From Rhytidiadelphus loreus (lineage: Eukaryota > Streptophyta > Bryopsida > Hypnales > Hylocomiaceae): a stretch of DNA of 64,000 bases. The DNA is taken from positions 49,085,348 to 49,149,347 of the forward strand of contig OX344764.1 of assembly GCA_947034895.1 (NCBI GenBank), in the 5' to 3' direction. This document shows, in pieces, positions 1 through 11,280 of the stretch (position 1 is the stretch's first letter; each line of letters begins with the position of its first letter). The position numbers were made by a program, and so were the translations under genes. Under the pieces are notes generated by a model. The model saw only the letters and a program-made list of their open reading frames with translations. It made no database searches and had not been told where the DNA came from.

Positions 1-921
1 TAGATCGGAAGACCCCTAGTCTCCAGGCAGACTCCAGTTTTGGAGAGGGGTCGTGCAATCTGGGCCCTCCGTGGCAATCGAGCGTCCAGATTGAAGATTG
101 TTGTCTCTAGCGCATTTAGCCTTCAAATATGGCAGGACATAAGGTAACATACTCTAAATGTACCCAACTTCTTTAAACCGCCCCTATTTTTAGGTGGGAA
201 ATGGAGATGGGTTGATCTTTAAGCCCTAAACGTTTGGATTCATCTCCAAAATTGACAATTCGAGAAAAAACATTGTGAACTACAATTTGGAAGAATATTT
301 TCGAATTCGTATACAAATGGAAGCTGTAGATTTTGATTTTTAAATTCTATCCGTATGGTTAGATCTACTAATGCTATCACCAATTTTTTTCTATAAATTT
401 TGAAAAGGAAATTTCAAAATTCCTTTTAAATTGAATTACAAGTAAAATTTTATCATTTTTTGAGTAAAACTTGTTGAAATGGATTCTAAATAAGGTTTTG
501 TTTATGTTGTGGTTTTATGAAATTTTTGTGACCTTTACATCTTTGACCTTGTTTTTGCACATCTAGTTTTGAACTAAAGTCAATGCAAATTGACCACTTG
601 ACATACTTCCACATTTTTAATTTTAGAAACGTACATATTCTAGTAACACCAAATCCAACCGATGGATAGGACCAAAAATTAGGATGACTTTCAGAAAGTA
701 TCACCAAAAATTAGGATGACTTTCATCGAAGCAGGAATGAAAGAAGAACAAGGATCTGAATCCTGTAAATCTTACGTAGTGTATTTATATGTCATAAATA
801 ATTTATTTAAACTGAAGACTTATTTTTTTTGAAAAAACATTCTACATACTTCTTTTTTAATGTAGGTAAAAAGGACAAAACAAAATAGTATAAATGTACT
901 AGTGTACTAAATAAATGAGTA
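1..921. other. Intergenic, no gene seen
   Basis: AT-rich sequence with short spurious open frames only. A 20-base phrase, accaaaaattaggatgactt, occurs twice around 670-722. I see no gene, RNA or clear repeat family here. Confidence 0.6.
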
Positions 922-1450
922 TTAACCCCTAAATGCCCGAGGCACAAAAATATGTTGTTTCCAAAACTTTTTAGTTACCTAAATCCTAGCCAAATTGCTA
1001 TTTTAAGTAGTTTATATTTTTTAAATGTTCTTCTTGAGTTCTGTAAACTAAGTGTTAAGAGCTTTTGAAAATGAGCCTCAAATACACTAGATCTTCAAGA
1101 AAAAATCACATTCTAAATTCATTTCAAGACGTTGTAGAGTGAATTTGGAGAAGTCATAAATTGATTTGGGTTATTAAAGTTAGGCCCGTTAACCTCATAT
1201 ATTTTTTGTCATCAACTTTTTTAGATTTGACTTGCAAGTAAGACTTCAATTCCTTTTTGCAATTTTAGCACCCTCATAATCAAACGTTATAATCTTTCAT
1301 TCCATATTAAGTGAAATTGTTGTGCTTTCTTTTCCTAGGCAATCTCTAACAAGTTTAGTTTGAATTTGTACGGTTACAATTTCTAAAAAATCGTTACATT
1401 TTATCAAAATTTTCGCATTTTGTTCTATTTAGAGCACTTTCCAATAAATT
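922..1450 (+). mobile_element. TTAA-flanked element, copy 1 (right end lost)
   Basis: It begins TTAACCCCTAAATGCCC at 922 and aligns over about 520 bp with the reverse complement of 20095-20749. Shared phrases include gagcctcaaatacactagat and tcctttttgcaattttagcac-like stretches. The last 35 bp or so and the right TTAA are missing; the sequence passes into a 170-bp tandem array. The TTAA plus a terminus starting with CCC is the signature of piggyBac-type (or Kolobok-type) transposons. No transposase is encoded, so it would be non-autonomous. Confidence 0.6.
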
Positions 1451-1464
1451 GAAAACACGAAAAT

Positions 1465-1980
1465 TGAAACTTGCACCATATGTTTCCCATTTTTTTTTAA
1501 GTATATTTCATAACTTTATATTTTGGAGGACATTAAAGTACAGCGCCAACTTTGTGTTCTAATTTTTAATTTCACGTACAACGTCATTCAATTGACTAAC
1601 TACAATATTTTTTTTGGATTCTTGAATTTATTTATAATTGGAACTTGCACCATATGTTTCCTATTTTTTTTTAATGGAATTCATGAATAATTGGGGGGAC
1701 ATTGAAGTACATGGCCAGCTTTGAGTTCTCATTTTTAATTTCACGTGCAACGTCATTCAATTAATTAAGTATTTTTGGGGGATTTTGTAGTTTATGAATA
1801 ATTGAAACTTGCATCATATGTTTTCCATTTTCTTTTTACGTTGAATTCATGACTTTGTAATTTGGGGGACATTAAAGTACAAGGTGAACTTTGTGTTCTA
1901 AGTAATTATTAATTTCACGTACAATGTCATTCAATTGATTAAGTAATTTTTTGGGATTCTTGACTTTTTGAATAATTGGA
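1465..1980. repeat. Tandem repeat, about 170 bp x 3
   Basis: Three diverged units, each starting near aacttgcaccatatgtttcc (1468, 1641, 1806) and containing gggacattaaagtacaag-like and tttcacgtacaacgtcattc phrases. Unit spacing is about 173 and 165 bp. There is no coding potential. Confidence 0.8.
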
Positions 1981-1983
1981 GTT

Positions 1984-2225
1984 GAATGGGTCTAGCACAC
2001 AGAATTATACATTTTTTTTGGCTTAGAGAGTGCTTTCGCACTCCCTAAGCGGATGGACCCCCAATAATGGAGGCCGAATTAGTGTTCCCTACCACCAGTT
2101 CTCCAAAAGAGTTTGGAATTCAATGGGTCTAGCACATACAATTGTACATTTTTTTTAGGTTAGGGAGTGCGAAAGCACTGCCTAACCGGAGGCACCTCTG
2201 ATAACCAAGGCGCAGTTAGTGTTCT
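1984..2225. repeat. Duplicated unit, each copy with a hairpin (2022-2049 and 2158-2187)
   Basis: Two direct copies about 137 bp apart share aatgggtctagcaca, a T-run and ttagtgtt. Each holds a stem-loop: arms cttagagagtgc and gcactccctaag in the first, ggttagggagtgc and gcactgcctaacc in the second. The loop bases are TTTC in the first and GAAA in the second, so the hairpin is in opposite orientation relative to its flanks. Confidence 0.75.
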
Positions 2226-4223
2226 CTAAAACAAATAATGTTACACATAATATATGCTAATACCATAACCATAATAAATTCACCATCAAAAACGCTAGAA
2301 TTTAAATCTTTGTTAGATGAATTACACCAAACAACTAGTTCTGTGATGGTTTGAAATGTAGCACTCTAAGATTACTGCTTTTATGCACACTTTTTATTCA
2401 ATAATTACTTGGTGTAATTGAATAGCACTATAATTCGCATTTTTAATCTTAGATTTTATCTCTTCCATTATTAATACACTGTAGTACTAGGTACTCTTAA
2501 GAAGGAAAGAAATGAACATTCAAGAGTATTCAAAAGCATTCGAGAAAATCCTGTAAACTATGATAGGGATACGGAAGGTTTATGGATTCGTAACGTCATA
2601 ATCATAAAATTTAAAAACTGATTTTTGTCATACCTTCACAATAGTCATGACTATATGTGAAATATTAAGAATCATGCATTTCATGGAAATATAAATCCGT
2701 AGACTCTGTAAAGGTTTCACATTCAACCTTTCAATTGATTTTCATTGTATCCCTTAAAAGGAATTGAAGTGTGCCTCAATATAAATGACACATGGGGTAC
2801 ATCATAATGGGGTTTTCCAAACACTCATTGAACTCAAGTGCTACATTTATGGGGTTTTCCAAACACTCATTCAACTCAAGTGCTACATTTATGTTAGTGA
2901 AAGCTTAATGAGGATTATTTGAAAGCATGGCCTAGTAATGTATTCCAAGTAACTACTGGTAGGTATTCATGAGCAATCATATAAATTTTGTGTGAGTGCT
3001 TCCATTGTTTTTAGTCTTCCAATAATGGAATTGCCATCAAAGAACATAAATTTCACAACATGATTTTTCTTTTCAAAGCATTTCATATACTGCAATGATT
3101 AATTTTATAGTATATTGTTGTCGTTCTACATGTTAAAAGTACATGTATAGTATGATTCTTCTATGAACCTCAAATATTTTAATTTGGTATTATAGGTTAA
3201 TGTAGTGATTAAAGTATTTGGAATACTTGCAACTTTTACATCTTCTTTTTGCATTCTATAACGTAGAAATACTAGACTCACATACCTAAATAATTCAATT
3301 ATTTGATTATCACACAATTTTTTACAACAAAAGACACAAATATCTTGTAAATTCTTACTGAAAATCCCCTCAAAAGGTCATTAATTCAACTTTTATCTCT
3401 AGGACTATACTTAACACACACCTCTCTCTTGTAGTGAAAATGAATGAGTATAAGGCATGGTTTAGGGTTATTTTTCTGTATACCCATGTATGTTTCAATA
3501 ATTCTATTGAAATCAAGGAAATTGAAGAGTACATAGACATGAAAAAACTTTCTTTAAAAGACCTATGATGCTCTGTATTTTGAAGTGCCTGCATTTTTAA
3601 ATTCCAACAAATGAATATGTGAAAGAAGAAAAAATACAATTAGTAGAAGTTAAGAACCATCTAAAGACCTTTGGTATAGGGTACTTTTAGGATTGGATTG
3701 TGCATAAAAAATTGAAGCCTAAATAGAAATCAAACATGATTTAAGAAAGCCATCACTTATGTTTTAAGTTACTCCAAGTATTCTATATTCTATCACATTC
3801 TATCATATTAATATGAAAAAGAAGGAAAAGTATAGAGGATCATGACTCTTTCAAAGTAATATGAGGATTTTCAATACCTGGAAATCTGTTGACTATGAAA
3901 AAAATGTGAAGCTTATATAGACTATGGAATACTTATAATTCACTATTTATGTATAATTGTCACGTACGTATATGATCCACAATCAAATGATTCCAACAAT
4001 CGTAAATCTTTACTTCTTTAGGATATTTGTTTCTTCCAAATTGTTTTCGTTCATTCATATACAAATTCCATGAGTTCACCATTTTTTAAGTCTCTTAGAT
4101 CATTTCAATTCTCCAAAATATTTGCATGAATATCAAAAAATTGCTACAAAGTCTATGTTACGATTTTTTTTTACCAAAAACATGTGTATTCTAAATTATG
4201 GAGACCTTCAATCGAAGAACTAG
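2226..4223. other. Intergenic, no gene seen
   Basis: AT-rich DNA without convincing open frames on either strand. The only structure I see is the 42-bp duplication near 2807. Confidence 0.6.
2807..2890. repeat. 42-bp tandem duplication
   Basis: Two adjacent copies of a 42-bp unit, starting atggggttttccaaacactc at 2807 and 2849, differ by one or two bases. Confidence 0.85.
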
Positions 4224-4252
4224 AACCCTAAATCCTAAACCCTAAACCCTAA
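4224..4252. repeat. Interstitial telomere-like repeat
   Basis: Four imperfect CCCTAAA units (ccctaaatcctaaaccctaa and following). This is the plant-type telomere sequence, seen here only as a short internal tract. Confidence 0.7.
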
Positions 4253-5170
4253 GATCATCAATTAATAAAAAGACCAGCATTTTCGGCACTCCGTAAGGTC
4301 AAAAAGCACTAAACTCGCATTCTGAAAAGGACTCAACAGTCGCTTTTCCTAATGGTAGTCCACGTGAAATATATAGATCCTAAACCAAGAATGCGTTTAC
4401 TTTCCAGCACTATTCATCAGCGTCTTATAGGGAAAAGAGATTCCTCTCCAAATTTGGCCCGCGACTTTCAACGGTAGCCGTTTCAAATGTATTCTAAGTT
4501 TTCCCGCTAAGGATATCCCGCCCAAGTGCGATGCTGCGTCTCCTCAGCATCGAAATTTTTCCGTGTCATTTTTCAGTTCTGCATTTGTGTCTCCACCTAG
4601 TATTCTTCACACCGTTCATCGAGGTTCGCTGCCTTGTTCTAACGTTGCCTTTTATTTTGTTGATTGTTGGACATTTCTGTAGTTCTCATTGACACAGTAG
4701 TGTATGGGGTTTGACTTAACGGCTATTCATTCTCAGGTCGGGAATTAGAAAGGTTTTTTGATGAAGAAGTGAATGCATCGTACCACCCACAGGTTTCGCG
4801 TTGCGTGATTGAACATTTTAGTTTTTGAGTGCTCTGGTCTAGTGTCGGAATGGGAGATTGCAGCGTAGAAGTTCCTTTATTCTCATTGCCTTTTCCAATC
4901 CTTCTCACAGTTTTCTATGCATCGTATCGCATCCTTGTTTCGCAATGCTTGAGTGAACTCTACGGTTTTGGAATACTGTGACGAAGCCTCTAAATGGTCA
5001 TTGCACTGAAAAATTCCTGCATTTGCATTGTATGGTTGCAATCCTTGTCATTGTGTGTTCTGTGGACTTCACGTAATACTCACAGAGTTCTCTACAATCC
5101 TCCGATAATTACTCCGGGTTTTCCGGAAGAATGATTATTAAATGTGAATCATACAATTTGAATCCGAAAA
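4253..5170. other. Upstream flank of the DUF7869 gene, no gene seen
   Basis: GC content is higher than in the preceding 4 kb and there is no long open frame. It may be the outer 5' part of the DUF7869 transposon, but I found no matching inverted terminus. Confidence 0.35.
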
Positions 5171-5172
5171 AT

Positions 5173-6011
5173 CAACTGGACTCGAGTTATCTGAAATTCA
5201 ACTCGACTCGAGTTAACGACATAACCACAGTTACAGTAAAGAATAACTGTGTATACTGTTCAACTTGGCTCGAGTTGAATATCGCCTCCCCTAATAATAT
5301 TTTCATGTTAATTATAATTAATGTATAAAAAAATTACCACTGTTTACCTATTATTTAACTCGGCTCGAGTTGAATAGATTCCTTGCATCATTCGTTTTTG
5401 TCTTCGTTGTAAATCCTTGATATAGAATAATGAGTTGTCGTCTTTTATCTCGACTTGAGTTAAAAGGTTGTCCTGTGTAATGTGAAGCAATGATGGTCAA
5501 TGGTAATTGTTATTTTTTTTAAATACTTATTTGATGAAGATTCTATGGATGGACTCATATCATCTCTGAATTAATTTATTTTCAGTTGATGTCATGGTGA
5601 CCATATAAATTCCTATTTACACTTTTCAGTTAACGATTAATGTGCCTACGAACTATTTAATCATATCAGGAGATTTTTAACTCGATGCGAGTTGAACCCT
5701 GAATTCATAATTAATTTCACATGGATCTTTTAATATGAAACTAATAATTGAGAACATTGATACACAGGGGTACACGACTGAATGGTCACAATATAAATGT
5801 TTAATATTATTAATTTTTTAATGTACCTGAAAATCTAGAGTACAAGTGTTTTTTGGTTGCGGTTAGTTACTTTTTTCCAATGAAATCCGGCGTTGGTTGA
5901 CTTCTTCTTCTGTACAGGAAATTGTGTATGTAATTATGACCTGATACTCTATTATTCAGTGGTTTGTATGGTTTCATTATTGTCTTGTAATTCAACTCGG
6001 GCCGAGTTGAA
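5173..6011. repeat. Seven copies of a short palindrome upstream of a transposase-like gene
   Basis: Imperfect copies of CAACTCGRNYCGAGTTG lie at about 5173-5188, 5197-5214, 5259-5279, 5355-5374, 5444-5465, 5677-5696 and 5991-6011. Most carry flanking TT and AA that lengthen the palindrome to about 21 bp. Both half-sites are kept while the central bases vary, as expected of a dimer binding site. Subterminal arrays of short repeats are typical transposase binding sites in several DNA transposon groups, so these may bind the protein encoded just downstream. That role is inferred. Confidence 0.75.
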
Positions 6012-6103
6012 TTATGGATACTTTGGTGCCTTCCTTCTTCCAAATGATTTTTGATATGTTTGTTTTGGTCCACTCAGTTGTCTGTGGTTCTTTTACAGAC
6101 GTA

Positions 6104-8938
6104 ATGGAGAACGGAATGGTGGTGGTGCCAGAGTACTCCTCCGATGAAGGCGAGATTCACAATGATCCAGAGGAAACTGTCCACATTCCGGACTGTGAGG
6201 GTATCCCTCGGAGGCTTTGGATGACGCAAGTGGTCATCCTTCACAATGTGGATGGTTTGCCTATAGCGGAGGGGCTTTGCCACAGTGTGAACTCCGACCT
6301 TGTCCTTGGTTCTGATGGCCCCCTCGGAGACACTCTTGTCGCGGTTCACATCTCTAAATCGCTGCGTCTTGAAGATGTTCCAGTGGATTGGAGGTATTCT
6401 CTCCGCGCTTGGCCTATCGAACGTGTGTTCTTGAATGGATCAAGTCTTCGTGATCATGAACTTCGTGACGATTACAATCGTCGGAAAGCTAGTCGTGCAC
6501 AAACTTCTTCTACAAGCTCGAGACCATATACATCCTCTGTCAGGAATCCTCGTCCGGAAATGTGTGTGAAGGCCAGGGACTTGCTCACTCAGGAGTCAAT
6601 CAATTCGGTGTCGAACAAAACTTGTTGCTCTAGCAATTGCATTCAACCTTTTCCAAGGGAAAAGATTCGGGCTTTTCGTGAACGCATGTACCACAACTCA
6701 ACGTTCGAGTTCCGGTACCACATGAAACTAGACGTTCATCGTCAAGTCCATCGTGATGCCCATGGGAAGAGGGTGGTCACTATCGAAGGAATTGATGTTT
6801 GCCTAACGGCATGGCGACATATTGCTGGTGTCTCGGAGACAACATTCCATCGTTTCCAAGGATTCGTTGCGAGAGGTGATCAAGCTCAACCTCATGGAAA
6901 CTTCGGTACACAGAAACCTAGGAGTCATACTGTGCAAGCCACCGCGACGTTGAAGTGCCTACTTGATAAGTCGGCGGATCACATGCCACATTGCACGTAC
7001 ACTCTTCCATCTGGAGAAAAGAAGGTGTCTATGATCTTGCCGGCTACTTTCACATGGAAGGAAACTATTCCTGAGGTCAATGCAGCAAATGCTATGTTCG
7101 GACTTAAAGAAGTTTCAGCTTCTAATGTGAGTAAGATTAGGAAACTGAACTTTCTTGAATTCAGTGCCAAAAAGCCGAGGGACAATTTTGCTAGATGCTC
7201 TAAGTGTGATCAACTACAAACTTTGAGGAGGACCGCCATTCATGGTTTACAAAGGAAGTGGACTCATCTATTAGACAAGCATCTGGCAAAGGCTCGAGCA
7301 CATCGAGATCAATATTACGCAAATCGCTACAAGTCAAGCGCGTATCCTCACGAATGCTTGACAATCATGCATGACAAAATGGATCATGCAAAAACGGCAT
7401 CCCCTGTGTTCTCTCACAAAAGTAAACAACTGGACGGGCTCATGAAGTTACCAGTTTCTGTGACAGGTATGATTGCCCATGGACACGGTGATGTGCGTTA
7501 TGCTCATTATGGTTTAGACATTTTCCTTCACGACTCAAACTACACGGTGGGATCGTTAGCAAAATTCTTTCGAGATCTTGAGCTTCCACCAAAGTATTCC
7601 TCGCGGGAATTGTTTGCTGGATCCGGCTCCGCTCCTCTATTCCGTGCTGTGCTACAAGGATCAGATGTTTGCAAATCTTCGCTTCGTCGACAACCCAAAG
7701 TTCCAATTCTTCCCACTTCTCTTCCTCCGGTTCTAAATGTGCAAATGGACAACGCCACTGGAGACAATAAGAATAGATTTGTGTTTGCGTTTTGGTCCTT
7801 TCTTGTTGCTAAGAAGGTCTTCCGTGAGGTCTATGTTAGTTTCATGTTGGTTGGGCACACGCATGATGACATAGACGCCTTGTTTGAGAGGTGGAGTATG
7901 CAGTTGAAAAAAGAGAACTTCCCTACCATTCCATCTCTCATGAAGTCCTTCATGGATGTGGATTCTGTACCTACAATTCCTCACCTTATTGAAGAGGTGC
8001 CAGATTTTAAAGCCTTCATAGAAGGTTCCATTTTGGATGGAGAGAAGGCACTTGTTGGCCATACGAAAGCACAACAATTCAAATTTTATCTGAACTCCGC
8101 AGGGGTTCCGGTTATGAAGTACAAGCACTATTGCACTGATAGTGATTGGCTCCCTGAGGAAGGTGGAGGGATCAAATTATGGCGAGAGGACACTGAAGGA
8201 CGTAGTCTTTGGCCTCGAGGAGAGCCAGTGCCTGTAGTCCATCTCCCAATGCGAAGTTTGGATGAGATCTACAAAGGGTTATCAGGCTTCATCAAGTATT
8301 GGGAGGCATTGTGCAATGAGGATGGCAGTGGAGAATACCGGAGAAGGTTTGAGCACTTAGTGTTCTATTGGCGGGCAGTGAATGCGGCCTTGAAGGATCC
8401 AATTGAACCGTCAGCTGTGTTGAAGGACGGCTTTTGGCCTTCTACTCGCGTGGAGACGACAGAGGAGGATGAACTTGATGACGATGGTGAGGTGCGTGAG
8501 GAGTTTGCTGAAGATGATGCTTTCATAGGGCAACTCTGCAATCGTCCATTACCATCTTTTCGTGTGGACCGTGATGTTTTCGAAGGGTACTTCGTGGCCG
8601 TTCGGCCAGCGGATGGAGATGCAAAGCCGATATGGATTGCTCGAGCCTTGTCTGATCCTTTTGCAAACCCCAATCATCCTAACTGCGTATTGATTCAATA
8701 CTTCCGGCCCACGTCACACGAGCGAATAGTTCAAGAATACTATATTGGGTGGGATTCCACTAAAGGATTGCGTTGGAAAGTGGATAAGACCCAGAACCCA
8801 ATTTGGGAAGAAACAAATTCACTGGTGACGGCCTGGAAGTCAAGGGTGAAGAAGGACACAATTGAGTGTGTCCTTAAAATACCGTCTGCTCAGATCGATG
8901 TTATCAATGGTAGTTTGTCTGCGTACAATTCCGATTGA
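6104..8938 (+). CDS. DUF7869-type transposase-like protein, intact
   Basis: The frame is open for 974 codons from 6014. I prefer the ATG at 6104 (944 residues) because a pyrimidine-rich splice acceptor (ttcttttacag, ending 6098) stands just before it, so the codons before that are probably intron. The core matches what I recall of the DUF7869 family of plants and animals: DKMDHAKT (Asp about 427), HGHGDVRYAHYG and HDSNYT, then QMDNATGDNKNR (Asp about 549) and VGHTHDDID (His585 to Asp591). This spacing looks like an RNase H-fold nuclease with acidic catalytic residues. Cys pairs (CSKCDQLQ, CCSSNC) precede the core and an acidic stretch (EDELDDDGEV) follows it. It has no stops or frameshifts, unlike every other transposase gene in the window. 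The palindrome array directly upstream supports its being transposon-encoded. A domesticated role is possible. The family call is from memory. Confidence 0.75.
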   Translation: MENGMVVVPEYSSDEGEIHNDPEETVHIPDCEGIPRRLWMTQVVILHNVDGLPIAEGLCHSVNSDLVLGSDGPLGDTLVAVHISKSLRLEDVPVDWRYSLRAWPIERVFLNGSSLRDHELRDDYNRRKASRAQTSSTSSRPYTSSVRNPRPEMCVKARDLLTQESINSVSNKTCCSSNCIQPFPREKIRAFRERMYHNSTFEFRYHMKLDVHRQVHRDAHGKRVVTIEGIDVCLTAWRHIAGVSETTFHRFQGFVARGDQAQPHGNFGTQKPRSHTVQATATLKCLLDKSADHMPHCTYTLPSGEKKVSMILPATFTWKETIPEVNAANAMFGLKEVSASNVSKIRKLNFLEFSAKKPRDNFARCSKCDQLQTLRRTAIHGLQRKWTHLLDKHLAKARAHRDQYYANRYKSSAYPHECLTIMHDKMDHAKTASPVFSHKSKQLDGLMKLPVSVTGMIAHGHGDVRYAHYGLDIFLHDSNYTVGSLAKFFRDLELPPKYSSRELFAGSGSAPLFRAVLQGSDVCKSSLRRQPKVPILPTSLPPVLNVQMDNATGDNKNRFVFAFWSFLVAKKVFREVYVSFMLVGHTHDDIDALFERWSMQLKKENFPTIPSLMKSFMDVDSVPTIPHLIEEVPDFKAFIEGSILDGEKALVGHTKAQQFKFYLNSAGVPVMKYKHYCTDSDWLPEEGGGIKLWREDTEGRSLWPRGEPVPVVHLPMRSLDEIYKGLSGFIKYWEALCNEDGSGEYRRRFEHLVFYWRAVNAALKDPIEPSAVLKDGFWPSTRVETTEEDELDDDGEVREEFAEDDAFIGQLCNRPLPSFRVDRDVFEGYFVAVRPADGDAKPIWIARALSDPFANPNHPNCVLIQYFRPTSHERIVQEYYIGWDSTKGLRWKVDKTQNPIWEETNSLVTAWKSRVKKDTIECVLKIPSAQIDVINGSLSAYNSD

Positions 8939-9330
8939 AGATATTGTATATATTCAAATTTTTATATATTGTATTCACTATTCTTATTACATGTACTATT
9001 GTTTTGTTTTGTTCTTGCATAACTAAGAAGGATTTTAAATAATCGATTATACTTGATCTAGATTAGATATATAGATTGCAATTTTATGATTTGATTTTGT
9101 AGTATGAATTCACTTGTGCAATAAGTGTCTTTTTACATTCTATTCAATATATTTTTTATTACTTTATTTATAAAGTTGTCTCTACTTTCTATGTTTCAAT
9201 TCAATTTCCATATTTATTGACTTTGTATATGTCATTTGAAAAAGAATTAGAATTGAGAAAAGGTGGTAGTGGATAAGACCACTTTTTATTTTGTTAACGT
9301 GTGAAGCACTTGTCACAATTTTGGATAGGG
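8939..9330. other. 3' flank of the DUF7869 gene
   Basis: Very AT-rich, as expected of a 3' UTR and trailer. A small inverted pair (gtggt...accac) lies near 9266-9284. I could not identify a terminal inverted repeat. Confidence 0.4.
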
Positions 9331-9477
9331 GGCCGGTTGGTTGTTACAACTTTCCTGCTTGCAAAACTCACTTAGCAGTACCAAGTCATGTATTTCTTCA
9401 AGTCGCTCATACGAGTTCAATGAGAATCGAACTCGGACCACCTCAATGAGATAAACAACCCCTTCCAACCAACCGTT
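9331..9477 (-). repeat. Small element with short inverted ends and a tRNA-like B box
   Basis: ccggttggttg at 9333-9343 is inverted as ccaaccaaccg at 9465-9475. Read on the minus strand the inside carries gagttcgattctc, close to the RNA polymerase III B box, a few bases after tatctcattgagg, which vaguely resembles an A box. This could be a SINE remnant or a tiny foldback. No clear target duplication was seen. Confidence 0.3.
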
Positions 9478-9479
9478 CG

Positions 9480-10200
9480 GCTCATGACTTGGTGTTCAAC
9501 TCTAGAAACAGTAGGCTCTTATATGAAAAATCACTTTCCTCTCTTTCTACTATACATTGTACTGTGACACTGTAAACTCCCATTTTAATGAAAATTACAA
9601 CTTACAACTAAAGAATTGAGTTCCCATCAACTTAACTCGACATGAATTGTGAAGCCTAAAAATAGACAACATTATTTTGGGAGGCTCCCAATCTCCCATT
9701 TTAATGAATATGATGTTTTAGTGCTCCTGTTGTTGAAGTAGTCGTTTTTTCCAGTCTCATGACATGGTCCCTGTACACACAAAATACACACTCCGACGCT
9801 CTAGTAAGTTGCGTGAATAATTGGTTTGACTTCATGATCTGGTGTGCGTGTGAACAGCTTACATGAGGCATGCCAACGAACAACCACTGCGACCGACTGA
9901 AGTTGTTGTTTCTGTAGGTAAGTTCACTCATGCCTCACCTCCATTCCTGCATGCACAAACATATCATTAATTTCTATGGTTTCATGTTGAATCCGTCATT
10001 GAAATTTGTCAATCCTCTGTACTACAGAATAGCATGTACGGTTCCTCACCTCTTGTATGAATCGCATGGCATGAGAAGGCATCGTCGGGGATCCAAACCA
10101 GATTTCCATCCGCCGTAGCTTTGGTGGAATTGGATTTCCACGACAACCGACTGCAATTGCAGATCCACACAGCACACATGGTACTTAACGTGCTCGTAAA
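9480..10200. other. 5' flank of the Harbinger element, no gene fixed
   Basis: No convincing gene. One degraded relative of the 5' palindrome, ttaactcgacatgaattg, sits near 9632. The first exons or 5' UTR of the SANT gene may lie in its last 150 bases, since the downstream frame can be extended upward through further stops. Confidence 0.35.
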
Positions 10201-11280
10201 GACAGGGGGCCAAATTAGCAACCTCAAGAAATTCTTGCGTTGATTCATGCCAAGCGCCAGTTATTTCAGTTGGAGATCAACACCCAAGATGGCAGGGATC
10301 TCATGAACCAAGATTCCAGTAAGTGGACTCGCATAAGCATTCAAGTCATGAGGGCGGGATTTTCACCTTGTCTATAGGATGGCCCTGCATGTAAGAGCAA
10401 GTAGAATCTCTTGATTCCTGAATACAAGCGTATTGCCGATTACTTTGCAAGGACGGGTACCAACACCCCTGACTACTGGGGTCTCAATGCTAGTGAGAAA
10501 AAAGCGAAGGGACTATCCCGATCATTTCCTGAAGAATTTTTTTACGCAATCCATGAGTGGTATGGCCAACGTCCAAGCATGGAGCCTCCGCACATGCGGG
10601 ATCTGCTGTCACCGGACGACTCGAATTACCAAGGTCATGGAACGCAACCAACACAAGCAGTTGAGGAATCCGCTAGTGAGCGCGACACTGATGATCCAAT
10701 GGACTTTGCTGTCGCAGAGGAGTTCAGCACTAGCCAGACATCCAGTTCCTATTCGCCGCCACCTGCATCAAACAAAGTCCACGTACAAGGAAGTTCTAAT
10801 ATGGCACTGACGAGCCAAACTACAGCGCCATCATGCCGGCCGAAGACGTCGTTGCCAGCAAGATTGACGCCTCACATTCTGAGTTCCAACGACACCGCCG
10901 GCAGCAGTGGCAAGCAACGACTAGGAAACACAAGATTCCATTGGAAGTCTCTGTCAAGACACACGCTGGTTGCTCAAGCCACAAAATTGACAGGTAATGC
11001 CATGACGACTCAACTGAAAGACATTGCTGCAGCTAGCCGCGAAGTTGAACATTCAAAAATAGATGTGCAATTAAAGTTATTTTTGGAGCATATGGAGTAT
11101 CAAAGACAGCATGACCAGAGACTTCATCACCATGTTGAAAATGTAAATGACAATGCCAAACTGGCTATTATGAAACAAGGTGAGGTTGTACAGTGTCTAT
11201 CGAACCTAGCTGCCGTTTTCTCTGTTGGACTTCAATCACTTTGTACACCCAACTCTACTTTGTCTGATCTGCAGCCTTAG
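10201..11280 (+). pseudogene. PIF/Harbinger ORF1: SANT/Myb-like DNA-binding protein, broken
   Basis: Translated in one frame, this reads as the trihelix/SANT protein that accompanies PIF/Harbinger transposases and brings them to DNA. The helices show ILALIHAKRQLFQLE, SSKWTRISIQVM and DGPACKSK, then LLIPEYKRIADYFARTGTN and the trailing WYGQRP..PPHMRDLL motif. The C-terminal part is low complexity and then helical (HIEYQRQ-like, about 11090-11220). Three TAG stops interrupt the frame at 10216-10218, 10375-10377 and 10402-10404. Two of them replace tryptophans that the family keeps (TGG to TAG). The middle stop stands at a less certain position. The 5' end is not fixed. The gene converges on the transposase gene, a common Harbinger layout. 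Confidence 0.75.

Noticed and set aside
2158..2200. Hammerhead ribozyme suggested by GAAA and ctctgata near a stem
   Set aside because: The CUGAUGA core and the GUC cleavage site are not present in the required order.
4224..4252. Chromosome end
   Set aside because: Only about four imperfect telomere units, with ordinary sequence on both sides.
7440..8673. Several minus-strand open frames inside the DUF7869 gene
   Set aside because: They lie opposite a strongly supported coding frame and have no motifs; shadows of the codon pattern.
9350..9480. tRNA gene
   Set aside because: A B-box-like sequence is present, but no acceptor stem or proper A-box spacing can be formed.
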